From: Lysobacter capsici
GTDB taxonomy: Bacteria > Pseudomonadota > Gammaproteobacteria > Xanthomonadales > Xanthomonadaceae
Direction of reading: 5' to 3'
Length of the DNA stretch: 64,000 nucleotides
Assembly (NCBI RefSeq): GCF_018732085.1
Contig: NZ_CP076103.1
Span: forward strand, 3,348,001 to 3,412,000
The first letter of the stretch is position 1, and each line of letters opens with the position of its first letter. This document shows, piece after piece, positions 1-9,610 of this stretch. The translations under genes were made by a program, and so were the position numbers. The notes beneath the pieces were generated by a model. That model did no database searches. It saw only the letters and a list, made by a program, of their open reading frames with translations, and had not been told where the DNA came from.

Positions 1-757
1 GCTTGCTCAACGGCGGCGCTTCGCGCTGGCGGTCGTAGGCGCGCAGTTCGTCGCGCAGGTGGGCGATGCGCTGGCGGCCGAGTGCGTTGCGCTGTTCGTC
101 CAGCACCACCGCGTCGAGCAGTTCGGCCATGCGCTGGGCGGTCGGCAGCATGGTTTCCCAGGCATCCAGGGCCGCCACCGGCGCGGGCAGGGTCAGGAAG
201 AACGCGATCGCCGGGGTTTCCAGCGACTGGATCGTCGCCATGTCGAAACTGCCGGGCTTCATGATGTTGGCCACGCTGAACACCGGGCCGCGCTCGGGAT
301 GGCCTTCGACCAGGCGGTGGTACACGCCCATGTGGCCGTAGACCAGACCGGCCTTTTCCGCCGCGACCACGATGTCGGGCCCGTGCAGCTTCTGCCCGGC
401 GCGCGCGGCCAGGTACAGGGTGACGATCTTGTCGAATTCTTCGCTGACCCGGCGGCCCAGCTCGCTGTTGGCCGCGTTCGCGTTGCCTTCCAGCGTCTTG
501 TCGAACAGTTCCAGTTCGGCCTGGGTGGTCGCCTCGCCGGGCGCGCCGGCCTGGTCGAGTTCGCTCTGGATCTGCTCGCCCAGGGTCGGCTCCTGGCGCG
601 GCCCGCTCTTGCGCGGCTCGCCGCCGCGCGCGGCGTCTTCGCGCGCGACGCGCTTGCCCTGCCCCGGCTTGCGCGGGCGGCCGAAGAATACGATCGCGCC
701 GATCAGGATCAGGCCGGCGATCAGGATGCCGATCCTCATCATGGTCACGTCGGACAT
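1..757 (-). CDS. zipA: Cell division protein ZipA (partial, C-terminus outside window)
   Basis: ZipA anchors FtsZ rings to the inner membrane during division. The product starts MSDVTMMRIGILIAG, giving one N-terminal transmembrane helix (about residues 7-25). A basic Arg/Lys-rich linker follows, then a globular domain containing KLHGPDIVVAAEKAGLVYGHMGVYHR and VFSVANIMKPGSFD, typical of the FtsZ-binding ZipA C domain. The frame is still open at base 2, so the last residues lie off the left edge. A GGAGCAA ribosome site precedes the ATG. It lies downstream of smc on the same strand, the usual smc-zipA(-ligA) order in Xanthomonadaceae. Identity is by recognition of the domain plus gene order. 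Confidence 0.88.
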   Translation of the reverse strand, partial: MSDVTMMRIGILIAGLILIGAIVFFGRPRKPGQGKRVAREDAARGGEPRKSGPRQEPTLGEQIQSELDQAGAPGEATTQAELELFDKTLEGNANAANSELGRRVSEEFDKIVTLYLAARAGQKLHGPDIVVAAEKAGLVYGHMGVYHRLVEGHPERGPVFSVANIMKPGSFDMATIQSLETPAIAFFLTLPAPVAALDAWETMLPTAQRMAELLDAVVLDEQRNALGRQRIAHLRDELRAYDRQREAPPLSK

Positions 758-940
758 TCGTTGCTCCTTTTGTTGCGGGAATCGGGAATGGGGAATCGGG
801 AATCGTTTAAAAGCGCCACGTCGGCCATCGATTCTCTATCTCCTGCTCCAAACTCCGAATGATCAAATTAAGACGTTGTCGAACGATCGGGCAGAAATGC
901 TTTACCCATTCCCGACTCCCGATTCTCGATTCCCGTGCGG
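758..940. repeat. GGGAATC-type short repeats between zipA and smc
   Basis: The 183-bp spacer holds runs of GGGAATC/GGGAATGG near 778-806 and the complementary ATTCCCGA series at 905-933, so the two clusters could pair. Similar GGGATTT/CCCGAATC runs occur at 27508-27545 and 49530-49550. This is a simple dispersed repeat. No gene or clear terminator is visible. Confidence 0.6.
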
Positions 941-3900
941 CTACGCCGCACCCGCCAACCGCGTCGCCTCGGCCAGATCGACCGAGACCAGCCGGCTCAC
1001 GCCCGGTTCGCGCATGGTCACGCCCGACAATTGCTGCGCGGCTTCCATCGTCGCCTTGTTGTGGCTCACGAACAGGAACTGTACCTGCTCGCTCATCTCG
1101 CTGACCATCGCGGTGAAACGACCCACGTTGGCCTCGTCGAGCGGCGCGTCGACCTCGTCGAGCAGGCAGAACGGCGCCGGATTGAGACGGAAGATCGCGA
1201 ACACCAGCGCCACCGCGGTCATCGCCTTCTCGCCGCCGGACAGCAGCGAGATGTTCGACACGCGCTTGCCGGGCGGCCGGGCCATGATCGCCACGCCGGT
1301 GTCGAGCAGGTCTTCGCCGGTGAGTTCCAGGTAGGCATGGCCGCCGCCGAACAGGCGCGGATACAGCTCCTGCACGCCGGAATTGACCCGGTCGAAGGTG
1401 TCCTTGAAGCGGCTGCGGGTTTCGCGGTCGATCTTGCGGATCGCTTCTTCCAGGGTTTCCAGCGCGGTGTTGAGGTCGAGGAACTGCGCGTCGAGGTAAT
1501 CCTTGCGCTGCGCGGCCTCGGCATGCTCGGCGATCGCGGCCAGGTTGACCGGCTCGAGCCGACGCAGCTTGTTGTCGAGTTCGATGACGCTGCGTTCCCA
1601 GGTCTGCGGCTCGGCGTTTTCGTCGAGCGAGTTGACCACGTCCTGCAGCACCGCGCCGGCTTCGGCGATGGCCTCGGTCAGGGTTTCGGCCTTGAGCACC
1701 AGGGCCTGCTGTTCCAGGCGGCGCTGGCCGATCGCTTCGCGTTGCTGCAGCGCCTGTTCGTCGCGCTGCTGGCGGGTCTGTTCGAATTTGCGCAGGTCGT
1801 TGTCGATGCCGTCGAGCGCGCTGCGCGCGGCGGTGAGGTCCTGCTCGGCGAGCACGCGCTGTTCCAGCGCGACCTGGCGCTGTTCTTCCAGCGCGACCAC
1901 CGGTTCGTCGCCGTCGCTGAGCTGGGCCGACAGTTCGCTCAGGCGCGAATCGAGCTGGCCGCGCTGGCCGCCCATGCGCTCGAGGGTCTGGCTGAGGCCG
2001 GCGATCTGCGCGCGTTGGGTTTCCAGGGTCAAGGTCAAGGCGTGCGCGGCGTCGCGCGATTCGCGCGCGGCGTTGCGCGCGGCGTCGCGCGCTTCCGACA
2101 GGGAACGGCGCTCGGATTCGAGCTGCAGCCGCGAGTCTTCCAGTTCACCCATGCGCTCGACCGCGGCTTCCTGGCGCATGCGCGCCTCGCGCGCCTGCTC
2201 GCGGCCGGCGTCCAGGCCGATCAGCAACTGCTCAAGGTCCGCGTCGATTTTCTCGATCCGGTTGCGCGCCGAATCCAGACGACCCTGATGGCTTTGCAAC
2301 TGACCGGCCAGTTCGGACACGCTGCGGTGGGCCATGTACAAGGCGCGCTGCGCGTCTTCGCGCTGCTGTTCGGCCGCCAGCGAGCGGTCGCGCAACTGGA
2401 TCTGGGTTTGTTCGAGTTCGCGCTCGCGGGTCAGCAGTTCCTCGATCTCGACCCGCAGGGTCTGGATCTCGCGTTCGCGCAGCAGCGCGCCTTGCTTGGC
2501 CGCGCCGGAGCGCAGCACCCGCACCCAGCCGGCACCCAGGCGCTCGCCGTTACGGGTGATGATGGTGTCTTCCGCGCCGAGCGAGGGCTGCAGCGCGCGC
2601 GCCGCGGCCAGATCGTCGGCGCCGTGCAGGCGCGCGAGCAGGCGACGGATCGCGGCCGGGCCCTGCACCTTCGAGGCCAGCGAGGTCGCGGCGTAACTGG
2701 CGTCGTCGCGCTCGGGCGAGACCAGGGTCAGGCGGCCTTCGCCGAGTTCGCCGATCGCATCGACCAGGGTTTCGGGCGATTCGACCAGCACGCCTTCGAT
2801 CAACTGGCCCAGCGCGCTTTCGACCGCGTTTTCCCAGCCCGGATCGACGGTGAGGGTTTCGCCGACGCGCTGCGCCGAATCCAGGCCGCGCGCCTTGAGC
2901 CACGTGAGCGCGGCGCCCTGCTCCTGTCCGAGCGCGGCGTGCTGCAAGGTTTCCAGCGACGACAAGCGGCCGCGCGAGGTCTGCGCCTGCTTGCGCACCT
3001 CGGCGAGCTGGTTCTGGGTCGCGCGCTGCTGTTCCTGCAGGTCCGACACCGCGGTCTTACGGATTTCCAGTTCGTCGGTCAGGCTTTCCAGCGATTCTTT
3101 CTGCAGGTCGTGCTGGCCCTGCAGTTGTTCGAAGGCTTCCGACAGCGCGCCCAGGTCCAGGCCGGAACGTTCGCTCGCCAGCGATTCGCGGCGGCGGTCG
3201 GCGTCGAGCGTCTGCCGGTCCAGGCCCTCGATGCGGGTGCGTTCGACCTCGGCCGCGCGCGCGGCTTCGGATTGTTCGCGGCTGTGCGCGTCCCAGCGCT
3301 GCTGCCAGTCGCTGAGCCGGTTTTCGGCGTCGCGCAGCGCGTCCTGGCGCGCTTCGTCGTCCTCGCGCATCGCCTCGATGCGCGGCTCGGCGTCGGCGAC
3401 CGCGGCCAGCAGCACGTCCAGGCGCGCCTGATCGCTGCCGATGTGCTCGCCGATCTCGGCCAGTTGATTCATCGCTTCGTCGCGCGCCTTGAGCAGGCGG
3501 CTCGACATCTCGCGCTGGTGCTGGATCTGCTGTTCGATGCGCGCCAAGGCGCCGCCGACTTCGTAGCTGGCGGCCTGGGTCTTGTTGAGCTTGGCCGCGG
3601 CTTCTTCGCGACTGACCCGGCCGGTCTCCAGTTCGCGCTCGGCCTCGCGCTGTTCGGCGATCAACTGCTGCAGGCGGGTTTCCTGCTGCGACAGCTTCTC
3701 GCGCTGGACCTGCAGTTTCTGGTCGAGGGCGCGGTACTCCAGCGCCTTCCACTCCACGTCCTTGATCTTGCGCTCGGCCTGGATCGCCTGGTACTGCTCG
3801 GCCTGGCGCGCCTGCCGGCGCAGGTGTTCGAGCTGCTTGCCGACTTCCTCGCGCAGATCGTTCAGACGATCGAGATTTTCGCGGGTGTGGCGGATGCGGG

Positions 3901-4444
3901 TTTCGGTTTCCTTGCGCCGTTCCTTGTACTTGGAAATGCCGGCGGCTTCTTCCAGGTACACGCGCAGGTCTTCGGGCTTGGCCTCGATGATCTGGCTGAT
4001 CATGCCCTGCTCGATGATCGAGTAGCTGCGCGGGCCCAGGCCGGTGCCGAGGAACAGGTCGGTGATGTCGCGACGACGGCATTTGCCGCCGTTGAGGTAG
4101 TACTGGCTGGTGCCGTCGCGGCTGACCGTGCGCTTGACCGAGATTTCGTTGAACGCGGCGAATTCGCCGGTGATGGTGTGATCGGAGTTGTCGAAGATCA
4201 ACTCGACCATCGCCTGCGACACCGGCTTGCGCGCCGAGGAGCCGGCGAAGATCACGTCGGTCAGCGAGTCGCCGCGCAGGCGGCTGGCCGAGCTCTCGCC
4301 CATCACCCAGCGCACCGCGTCGATGATGTTCGACTTGCCGCAGCCGTTCGGACCGACCACGCCGGTCATGTTGGTGGGCAGGTGCAGCGTGGTCGGATCG
4401 ACGAAGGACTTGAAACCGGACAGCTTGATCGTGGACAGACGCAT
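941..4444 (-). CDS. smc: Chromosome segregation protein SMC
   Basis: 1167 residues, the normal length for bacterial SMC. SMC dimers with ScpA/ScpB form the condensin that compacts and segregates the chromosome. Seen: Walker A GPNGCGKSN at residues 31-39; a long Gln/Glu/Arg-rich coiled coil to about 500; a hinge at about 520-670; a second coiled coil; the ABC signature LSGGE at 1068-1072; Walker B LLDEVDA with the D-E pair at 1096-1097. I chose the ATG giving MRLSTIKLSGFKSF, which matches family N-termini; the frame is open about 100 codons further upstream but that part looks non-coding. The scpA and scpB partners lie 44 kb away at 48411-50660. Confidence 0.96.
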   Translation of the reverse strand: MRLSTIKLSGFKSFVDPTTLHLPTNMTGVVGPNGCGKSNIIDAVRWVMGESSASRLRGDSLTDVIFAGSSARKPVSQAMVELIFDNSDHTITGEFAAFNEISVKRTVSRDGTSQYYLNGGKCRRRDITDLFLGTGLGPRSYSIIEQGMISQIIEAKPEDLRVYLEEAAGISKYKERRKETETRIRHTRENLDRLNDLREEVGKQLEHLRRQARQAEQYQAIQAERKIKDVEWKALEYRALDQKLQVQREKLSQQETRLQQLIAEQREAERELETGRVSREEAAAKLNKTQAASYEVGGALARIEQQIQHQREMSSRLLKARDEAMNQLAEIGEHIGSDQARLDVLLAAVADAEPRIEAMREDDEARQDALRDAENRLSDWQQRWDAHSREQSEAARAAEVERTRIEGLDRQTLDADRRRESLASERSGLDLGALSEAFEQLQGQHDLQKESLESLTDELEIRKTAVSDLQEQQRATQNQLAEVRKQAQTSRGRLSSLETLQHAALGQEQGAALTWLKARGLDSAQRVGETLTVDPGWENAVESALGQLIEGVLVESPETLVDAIGELGEGRLTLVSPERDDASYAATSLASKVQGPAAIRRLLARLHGADDLAAARALQPSLGAEDTIITRNGERLGAGWVRVLRSGAAKQGALLREREIQTLRVEIEELLTRERELEQTQIQLRDRSLAAEQQREDAQRALYMAHRSVSELAGQLQSHQGRLDSARNRIEKIDADLEQLLIGLDAGREQAREARMRQEAAVERMGELEDSRLQLESERRSLSEARDAARNAARESRDAAHALTLTLETQRAQIAGLSQTLERMGGQRGQLDSRLSELSAQLSDGDEPVVALEEQRQVALEQRVLAEQDLTAARSALDGIDNDLRKFEQTRQQRDEQALQQREAIGQRRLEQQALVLKAETLTEAIAEAGAVLQDVVNSLDENAEPQTWERSVIELDNKLRRLEPVNLAAIAEHAEAAQRKDYLDAQFLDLNTALETLEEAIRKIDRETRSRFKDTFDRVNSGVQELYPRLFGGGHAYLELTGEDLLDTGVAIMARPPGKRVSNISLLSGGEKAMTAVALVFAIFRLNPAPFCLLDEVDAPLDEANVGRFTAMVSEMSEQVQFLFVSHNKATMEAAQQLSGVTMREPGVSRLVSVDLAEATRLAGAA

Positions 4445-4771
4445 GCGGCGTTGGGGCCTCTGGGTGCGGCGGACGCGGCCGTGAATAGGTGGCTTAAGTG
4501 GGTTATCAGGTAGTGCGGCCAAGTGATTGAATCGGCTGGGCCGGGCGCGGCTCCTGGCCGTGCCTACCCGGGAGTATAGCGGGCTGGCGTCGAGCCCGCC
4601 GTCGGGGCGCCGGGGCCGGCCCGGGCGGCGCGCGATCCGTGGCGTCGTCAACGCATCCTCGGCCGCCGCTTCAGTGCTTTCCGGCGATCGCGCGATCACT
4701 ACTAATTCGATAGTTGACAGACCCGATCCGGCCATGCTCCCATCAGTCAACTAATAAACCAGTAGACGCCC
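4445..4771. other. Divergent intergenic region smc / blaI
   Basis: This 327-bp gap separates smc (minus) from the BlaI gene (plus). The only structure I see is the pair of BlaI-like dyads next to the blaI start, listed separately. The smc-proximal half is GC-rich with no recognisable motif. Confidence 0.5.
4698..4765 (+). promoter_or_regulatory. Two BlaI/MecI-like operator dyads
   Basis: Site 1 has ACTACTA at 4698-4704 and TAGTTGAC at 4711-4718. Site 2 has GTCAACTA at 4746-4753 and AGTAG at 4761-4765. Site 2 reads as an approximate reverse complement of site 1, so GTCAACTA plus an AGTAG element recurs twice. BlaI and MecI repressors bind TACTA/TAGTA-type dyads, so autoregulation of the downstream pair is the natural reading. 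No binding data; this is inference from the repeats and position. Confidence 0.5.
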
Positions 4772-5164
4772 ATGGCCCGACCTGCCTCGCCCACGCTCAC
4801 CCAGTCCGAGCAAGCGATCCTCGAGGTGCTGTGGGACAAGGACGAGGCCTCGGTGCGCGAGGTCGCCGACGAACTGTCCCGGCACAAGCCGGCGGCCTAT
4901 ACGACGGTGCTGACGATGTTCAACGTCCTGGCCAAGAAAGGCTTCGTGACCCATCGCCAGGAAGGCCGCGCCTTCATCTACCGCGCCGCGATCAGCCGCG
5001 AGCAGGCCCGCAAGCAGGCCCTGGATCATCTGCTGCAGCAATTCTTCGACGGTTCGCCGAATCTGCTGGCGCAGCATCTGCTGGACCGGCACGACGTCGA
5101 CCGCGCCGAACTCAAGACGCTGCGCGACAAAGTCAGCGCGGCCAAGGCCCGGGGGAACGCGTGA
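4772..5164 (+). CDS. BlaI/MecI/CopY family transcriptional repressor
   Basis: 130 residues with a winged-helix fold from residue about 6 (LTQSEQAILEVLWDKDEASVREVADEL, then AAYTTVLTMFNVLAKKGFVTHRQEGRAFIYR), the classic BlaI/MecI pattern, and a C-terminal helical dimerisation part. Such repressors are inactivated by cleavage by a partner M56 membrane peptidase, and that partner follows directly: the stop TGA (5162-5164) overlaps the next ATG by one base, so the two genes are translationally coupled. No beta-lactamase precursor gene lies directly downstream, but a serine hydrolase starts at 6856. Regulated target not shown by the sequence. Confidence 0.9.
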   Translation: MARPASPTLTQSEQAILEVLWDKDEASVREVADELSRHKPAAYTTVLTMFNVLAKKGFVTHRQEGRAFIYRAAISREQARKQALDHLLQQFFDGSPNLLAQHLLDRHDVDRAELKTLRDKVSAAKARGNA

Positions 5165-6711
5165 TGGAAAGCCACGTGATCGAAAGCCTGATCGACGCCA
5201 CGCCGGCGTTCGCGGCCCAGCACCTGCTGCAAGGCGCGCTGTTGTTCGCGCTGGCGGTGGTGTTCATGCGTATGCGGGCGCTCGATGCCGAATTGCGCTC
5301 GTGGCTGCTGCTGGCGGTGTTCGCGCTGGCGACGCTGTCGCCGCTGGCGGCGCTGCTGCCCGGCCCGCCCTCGCCTGCGTTCGCCGCCCCGGCCGAGCAA
5401 CTGGTGCCGTTGCCGGACGAAGGCCCGACGCCCGACGAAGCGATCTACGAGGCCGGGCAACGCACCGACGTGCTGTACCTGGAAATACCGCGATCGTTTT
5501 CGACGGTGCTGGCGCTGGCCTGGGCGCTCGGCGCGCTGTGGCAGTGGATGCGGCTGGTCGAAGGCGCGCGCCAGGCGCGCCGGCTGCGTCGCTGCGCGCA
5601 TCCTGCGCCGGCGCTGGAGACGTTGCTTGCGCAGGAACTACCGCGCCGTGCACGGATCGCGACCACCGCCATCGACGGCCCGATGGTGGTCGGCCTGCTG
5701 CGCCCCACGATCCTGATCCCACGCGCCTTGGCGAACAGCCTGGAACCCGGCGCGCTGCGCGACATCCTGCGCCACGAGATCGCGCATATCCGCCGCGGCG
5801 ATCTGTGGCTGACCGCGGCGGTACGCGCGGCGCTGGCGGTGTTCTGGTGGAGCCCGTTGCTGCGGCTGATCCATGCGCGCCTGGACCTGGCGCGCGAGAT
5901 GGCCTGCGATGCGCGCGCCGCCCGCGGCTGCGATGGGCGCGTGGACTACGCCGGCTCCCTGCTCAGCAGCGCCGAGACCTTGCTGGACCTGGGCGAACGG
6001 CCGGCCTGGCTGGCGGTCGGCATGCTCGAACGCCGCAGCCATCTCGCCCAGCGCATCGATGGACTGATCGAACCCGGCCCGGGCGAGGAACCGCGACGCC
6101 GGCATGCGGCGGTCGCCGTGTGCGTATCGGCGCTGCTCGCGTTCGCCGGCCTGTCGCTGGCGAGCACGCCGCGCCTGGACGTCGCCGGGCGCCATGTCGC
6201 CGAACCCGACGCCCGGGTCGTCGCCCTGCTCGCCGCGGCCAAGGCCGGCGATACCGCCACGGTGCGCAAACTCGCCGCCGGCGGCGTGGACATCGATGCG
6301 CGCGTCCTCGGCGACGGGACCGCGCTGATCCAGGCCGTGACCGCGCGCAACCTGACCACCGTCGACACCTTGCTGGCCTTGGGCGCCGACCCGAATCGCG
6401 CCGCGCTCGGCGAAGGCAACCCCTTGATCGTCGCCGCGCGGATCGGCGCGCAGCCGATCGTCGAACGCCTGGTGCGCGCCGGCGCCGACGTCAACCGGGT
6501 GGTGACTTACGACGAAACGCCGTTGATCAACGCCGCCCGCGCCGGGCATCTGGCGACGGTCGAGTACCTGGTCGCGCGCGGCGCCGACGTCAACCTGGGC
6601 ATGGTCGCCGATGGCTGGCTCGGGCGCTGGCGCTCGCCGCTCAATCAGGCCCGCGATCCGGCCGTGCACAGTTACCTGATCGGTCGGGGAGCGGTCGCCG
6701 GCCATCCCTGA
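5164..6711 (+). CDS. M56 (BlaR1/MecR1-type) membrane peptidase with C-terminal ankyrin repeats
   Basis: 515 residues. The N-terminus has several hydrophobic helices (about 19-36, 45-65, 112-127). The zinc site is HEIAH at 204-208, with E245 in the following REMACDARAA helix as likely third ligand. A further transmembrane helix lies near 318-340. Instead of the penicillin-binding sensor of BlaR1, the C-terminus (about 350-490) contains four ankyrin repeats, e.g. LLALGADPN, LVRAGADVN and LVARGADVN. M56 peptidases relieve BlaI repression by proteolysis; an ankyrin sensor implies a protein-protein signal rather than beta-lactam binding. Which side of the membrane the repeats face depends on the helix count, which I cannot fix. 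Confidence 0.88.
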   Translation: MESHVIESLIDATPAFAAQHLLQGALLFALAVVFMRMRALDAELRSWLLLAVFALATLSPLAALLPGPPSPAFAAPAEQLVPLPDEGPTPDEAIYEAGQRTDVLYLEIPRSFSTVLALAWALGALWQWMRLVEGARQARRLRRCAHPAPALETLLAQELPRRARIATTAIDGPMVVGLLRPTILIPRALANSLEPGALRDILRHEIAHIRRGDLWLTAAVRAALAVFWWSPLLRLIHARLDLAREMACDARAARGCDGRVDYAGSLLSSAETLLDLGERPAWLAVGMLERRSHLAQRIDGLIEPGPGEEPRRRHAAVAVCVSALLAFAGLSLASTPRLDVAGRHVAEPDARVVALLAAAKAGDTATVRKLAAGGVDIDARVLGDGTALIQAVTARNLTTVDTLLALGADPNRAALGEGNPLIVAARIGAQPIVERLVRAGADVNRVVTYDETPLINAARAGHLATVEYLVARGADVNLGMVADGWLGRWRSPLNQARDPAVHSYLIGRGAVAGHP

Positions 6712-6855
6712 TCGTCGCGGCTCCTGTCGCTGCGATTCTTGCTGCATCCGTTCGGATACTTCCGGCGCGGGCCATGGCCGGTCGCGCCCGGCCTCGCTTT
6801 GCCAGCATTCGCGCGCACACCCGTTTCGCGCCTCCAACCACAGGGTAGGACCACG

Positions 6856-8418
6856 ATGAAATCCATGATGCTCGCCTGCACGCTGGCGATCGGTTTGTTC
6901 GCCGCCACCGCCCATGCGCAAGCGCCGGCCGATCGCGACATCGCCCAGTTGAAAGCGGCGATAGAACGCGGGCTGCGGCCCAGCATCGTCAAGGCCGGCG
7001 AGGCCATGCCGACCTGGACCCTGCAAGAGCGCATGGCGCATCACAAGATCCCCGGCGTCGCCATCGCCATCGTCAAGGACGGCAAGCTGCTGTACGCCGC
7101 CGGCTACGGCGTGCGCGAAGCCGGCACCCACGACGCGGTCGATGCCGACACGCTGTTCTCGGTGGGATCGGTCAGCAAGATGATCGCCGCGGCGACCACG
7201 CTGCAACTGGTTGCGCAAGGACGCATCGATCTCGATCGCGACATCAACGCTTACCTGAAATCCTGGCGCATACCGACCGCGCCCGCGATCAAGAATCCGA
7301 TGGTGACGATGCGCATGCTGCTGTCGCACACCTCGGGCCTGGGCGTGCATGGCTTCGAGGACTATCTGCCGCAGGAAACCCTGCCCACGCTGGTGCAGAC
7401 CTTGAACGGCACGCCGCCGGCCAAGAACGATCCGGTCCGCCTGAAATACGAACCGGGAACGCGCAGCGATTACTCCGGCGGCGGCATCATGCTCGAACAG
7501 CAGATCATCGAAGACCTCACTGGCCAGCCCCTGGACGCGGTCGCGCGCGCGCAGGTGTTCGAACGCGCAGGCATGCGCCGCAGCACCTACGAGAACCCGC
7601 TGTCGCCGGCGCGCGGCAACATCGCCAAGGCCCACGACGGCAACGGCGCGCTCACCGCCCTGCCGCGCGGTTGGCAGACCTTCCCGGAGCAGGCCGCTTC
7701 GGGCCTGTGGACCAGCGCGAACGATCTGGGCGCCTTCGTCGGCGCGCTGATCCGCAGCTATCGCGGCCAGGACGGCTTGCTGCCGCAGGCGATCGCGCTG
7801 CAGATGATGAGCGAGGTCTCGCCGGGCGTGCGCGGCCTGGGCCCGGAACTGGGCGGCACCGGCAAGGCGCGCCGGTTCTTCCACAACGGCGACAACGACA
7901 GCTACCACGCCGCGATCGAGGGCTATCCGGAAACCGGCTACGGCTTCGCCATCCTCACCAACGGCGAGAACGGCGGCCGCATCCGCGGCGAGATCCGCAA
8001 TGCGATCTCCGATGCCCTGAACGATGGCATGAAACCGCCGATCCGCACGATCGCGCTGGACCTGAGCGCGCCGGTCTATGCCGATTACGCCGGCCGCTAT
8101 CGCCTCGACCCGGCGATCCCCATGGACATCCGCAGCGCGCTCGCCGACTGGTTCGACTTCGACTCGATCACGGTCAAAACCGCCGACGGCGCCATCCGCA
8201 TGGACCTGCCCGACGGTCCGTCGGCCTCGCCGTTGCTGCCGCTGAGCCCGACCCGGTTCTTCGCTTCGGGCGTCGGCGCGGAACTGGAATTCCATCGCGA
8301 CGCCCGCGGCGTCGTGCATGCGATCAGCGTCGTGGCCGGCAACTCGCGCGCTTACTACCGCCGGCAAGACGCGCAGCCGACAGGCGCCGCCACCCCGCCC
8401 GATCGCAATCGCCCTTGA
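6856..8418 (+). CDS. Secreted beta-lactamase-fold serine hydrolase (class C/EstB type)
   Basis: 520 residues. The ATG at 6856 follows AGGGTAGGA and gives a signal peptide (MKSMMLACTLAIGLFAATAHA, cut before Q22). The catalytic SxxK is S105-V-S-K108. A YSG tripeptide (DYSGGG) replaces the usual YxN, and HNGDND may serve as the third motif. The last 150 residues form an additional C-terminal domain found in many such hydrolases. Members include esterases, D-aminopeptidases and beta-lactamases, so the substrate cannot be named. It lies 144 bp after the BlaI/M56 pair and might be their target, although no clear BlaI site is visible before it. Confidence 0.85.
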   Translation: MKSMMLACTLAIGLFAATAHAQAPADRDIAQLKAAIERGLRPSIVKAGEAMPTWTLQERMAHHKIPGVAIAIVKDGKLLYAAGYGVREAGTHDAVDADTLFSVGSVSKMIAAATTLQLVAQGRIDLDRDINAYLKSWRIPTAPAIKNPMVTMRMLLSHTSGLGVHGFEDYLPQETLPTLVQTLNGTPPAKNDPVRLKYEPGTRSDYSGGGIMLEQQIIEDLTGQPLDAVARAQVFERAGMRRSTYENPLSPARGNIAKAHDGNGALTALPRGWQTFPEQAASGLWTSANDLGAFVGALIRSYRGQDGLLPQAIALQMMSEVSPGVRGLGPELGGTGKARRFFHNGDNDSYHAAIEGYPETGYGFAILTNGENGGRIRGEIRNAISDALNDGMKPPIRTIALDLSAPVYADYAGRYRLDPAIPMDIRSALADWFDFDSITVKTADGAIRMDLPDGPSASPLLPLSPTRFFASGVGAELEFHRDARGVVHAISVVAGNSRAYYRRQDAQPTGAATPPDRNRP

Positions 8419-8590
8419 GCACGGGCGCCGCGGCGCGAACGCGACCATCTCGCTGCGCGCGGCCAGCGCATTCGGCGACCGCGTGCATGTTTCGCGCCCG
8501 CAGTACGCGCGCTTTCGCAGCCGCGACGCGCGACGTGGTACATAAGGCACGACCCGCCTTCGATCGCGATCCTGGAACGATCCACCCCGT

Positions 8591-9604
8591 ATGAGCCGAC
8601 CGCGCGCATCCAATCCGGCCCGCAAGGCCGGCGAACACCTGACCATGGCCGACCTGGCCGAACTGGCCGGGGTTTCGGCGATCACCGTCTCGCGCGCCCT
8701 GCGCGACAGCCCGCTGGTCAATCCGGAAACCCGGGCCAAGATCAAGGAACTGGCCGAGCGCGAGGGTTACCAATTCAACATCAGCGCGCGCAACCTGCGC
8801 CTGCGCCGCAGCATGACCGTGGCGGTGGTGGTGGAAATGAAACCCACGATCGAGCGGCAGATGTCCGGCCCCTACCCGCTCGACCTGCTCGGCGGCATCA
8901 GCCAGGAACTGACCTCGGCCGGCTACAGCGTGCTGCTGACCTCGCTGCAGGGCGGCGCGCTGCCGAGCGTGCAGGCCGCCGACGGGGTGATCCTGCTCGG
9001 CCAGGGCGCGCACGAGGACGCCATGCACGAGGTGCGGCGCTGGGGCCGGCCGATGGTGGTGTGGGGCGCGGTCAGCCGGCACGAATCGCAGATCGTGGTC
9101 GGCAGCGACAATCACCTCGGCGGCCGCCTGGCCGCCGAACGTTTCTTGGCCCTGGGCCGGCGCCGGCCGGTGTTCCTGGGCGACAGCGCGCACGGCGAGT
9201 TCGCCGAGCGCCTGGAAGGTTTCCAGCGCACCCTGGCCGCGCACGGCATCGAGCCGTTGACCCCGACCGTGGCCAATTTCACGGTCAGCGCGGGCGCGCA
9301 GGCGGTGCATGCCCTGCTCGATCAGCACCCGCAGTTCGACGCCTTGTTCGCGGCCAGCGACTTGCTCGCGATCGGCGCGATCCGCGCCTTGATCGAACGC
9401 GGCCGACGCGTGCCCGACGACGTGTCGGTGATCGGTTACGACGACACGCCGCTGGGCGCGACGTATCTGCCGCCGTTGACCTCGATCCATCAGAACTTCG
9501 TCGATGCGGGGGTGTCGTTGGCGCGCAAGATTCTGGCGATGATCGAGGGGGAGCCGGCGACGTCGGAGATTTTGCCTACGCATTTGGTGGCGCGGGTTAC
9601 CTGA
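8591..9604 (+). CDS. LacI family transcriptional regulator
   Basis: 337 residues. The N-terminal helix-turn-helix is MADLAELAGVSAITVSRALRDSPLVN (from residue 19), followed by the hinge and a periplasmic-binding-like sensor domain ending in DVSVIGYDDTPLGATYLPPLTSIHQ. The family represses sugar genes and releases DNA on binding a ligand. The nearest candidate target is the GH65/TonB/MFS operon 1.1 kb downstream, whose promoter carries two LacI-type operators. The intervening stretch is a repeat block. Target assignment is inference from position. Confidence 0.93.
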   Translation: MSRPRASNPARKAGEHLTMADLAELAGVSAITVSRALRDSPLVNPETRAKIKELAEREGYQFNISARNLRLRRSMTVAVVVEMKPTIERQMSGPYPLDLLGGISQELTSAGYSVLLTSLQGGALPSVQAADGVILLGQGAHEDAMHEVRRWGRPMVVWGAVSRHESQIVVGSDNHLGGRLAAERFLALGRRRPVFLGDSAHGEFAERLEGFQRTLAAHGIEPLTPTVANFTVSAGAQAVHALLDQHPQFDALFAASDLLAIGAIRALIERGRRVPDDVSVIGYDDTPLGATYLPPLTSIHQNFVDAGVSLARKILAMIEGEPATSEILPTHLVARVT

Positions 9605-9610
9605 GGGGTT

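Noticed and set aside
935..4513. 1192-residue open frame on the plus strand opposite smc
   Set aside because: It is the antisense shadow of smc, created by the GC-rich third-position bias. It has no ribosome site, no domain, and a composition of repeated Ala/Arg/Gln/Phe runs.
5638..8745. 1035-residue minus-strand frame across the M56 and serine hydrolase genes
   Set aside because: Antisense to two recognised genes; Arg/Ala-rich with no motif.
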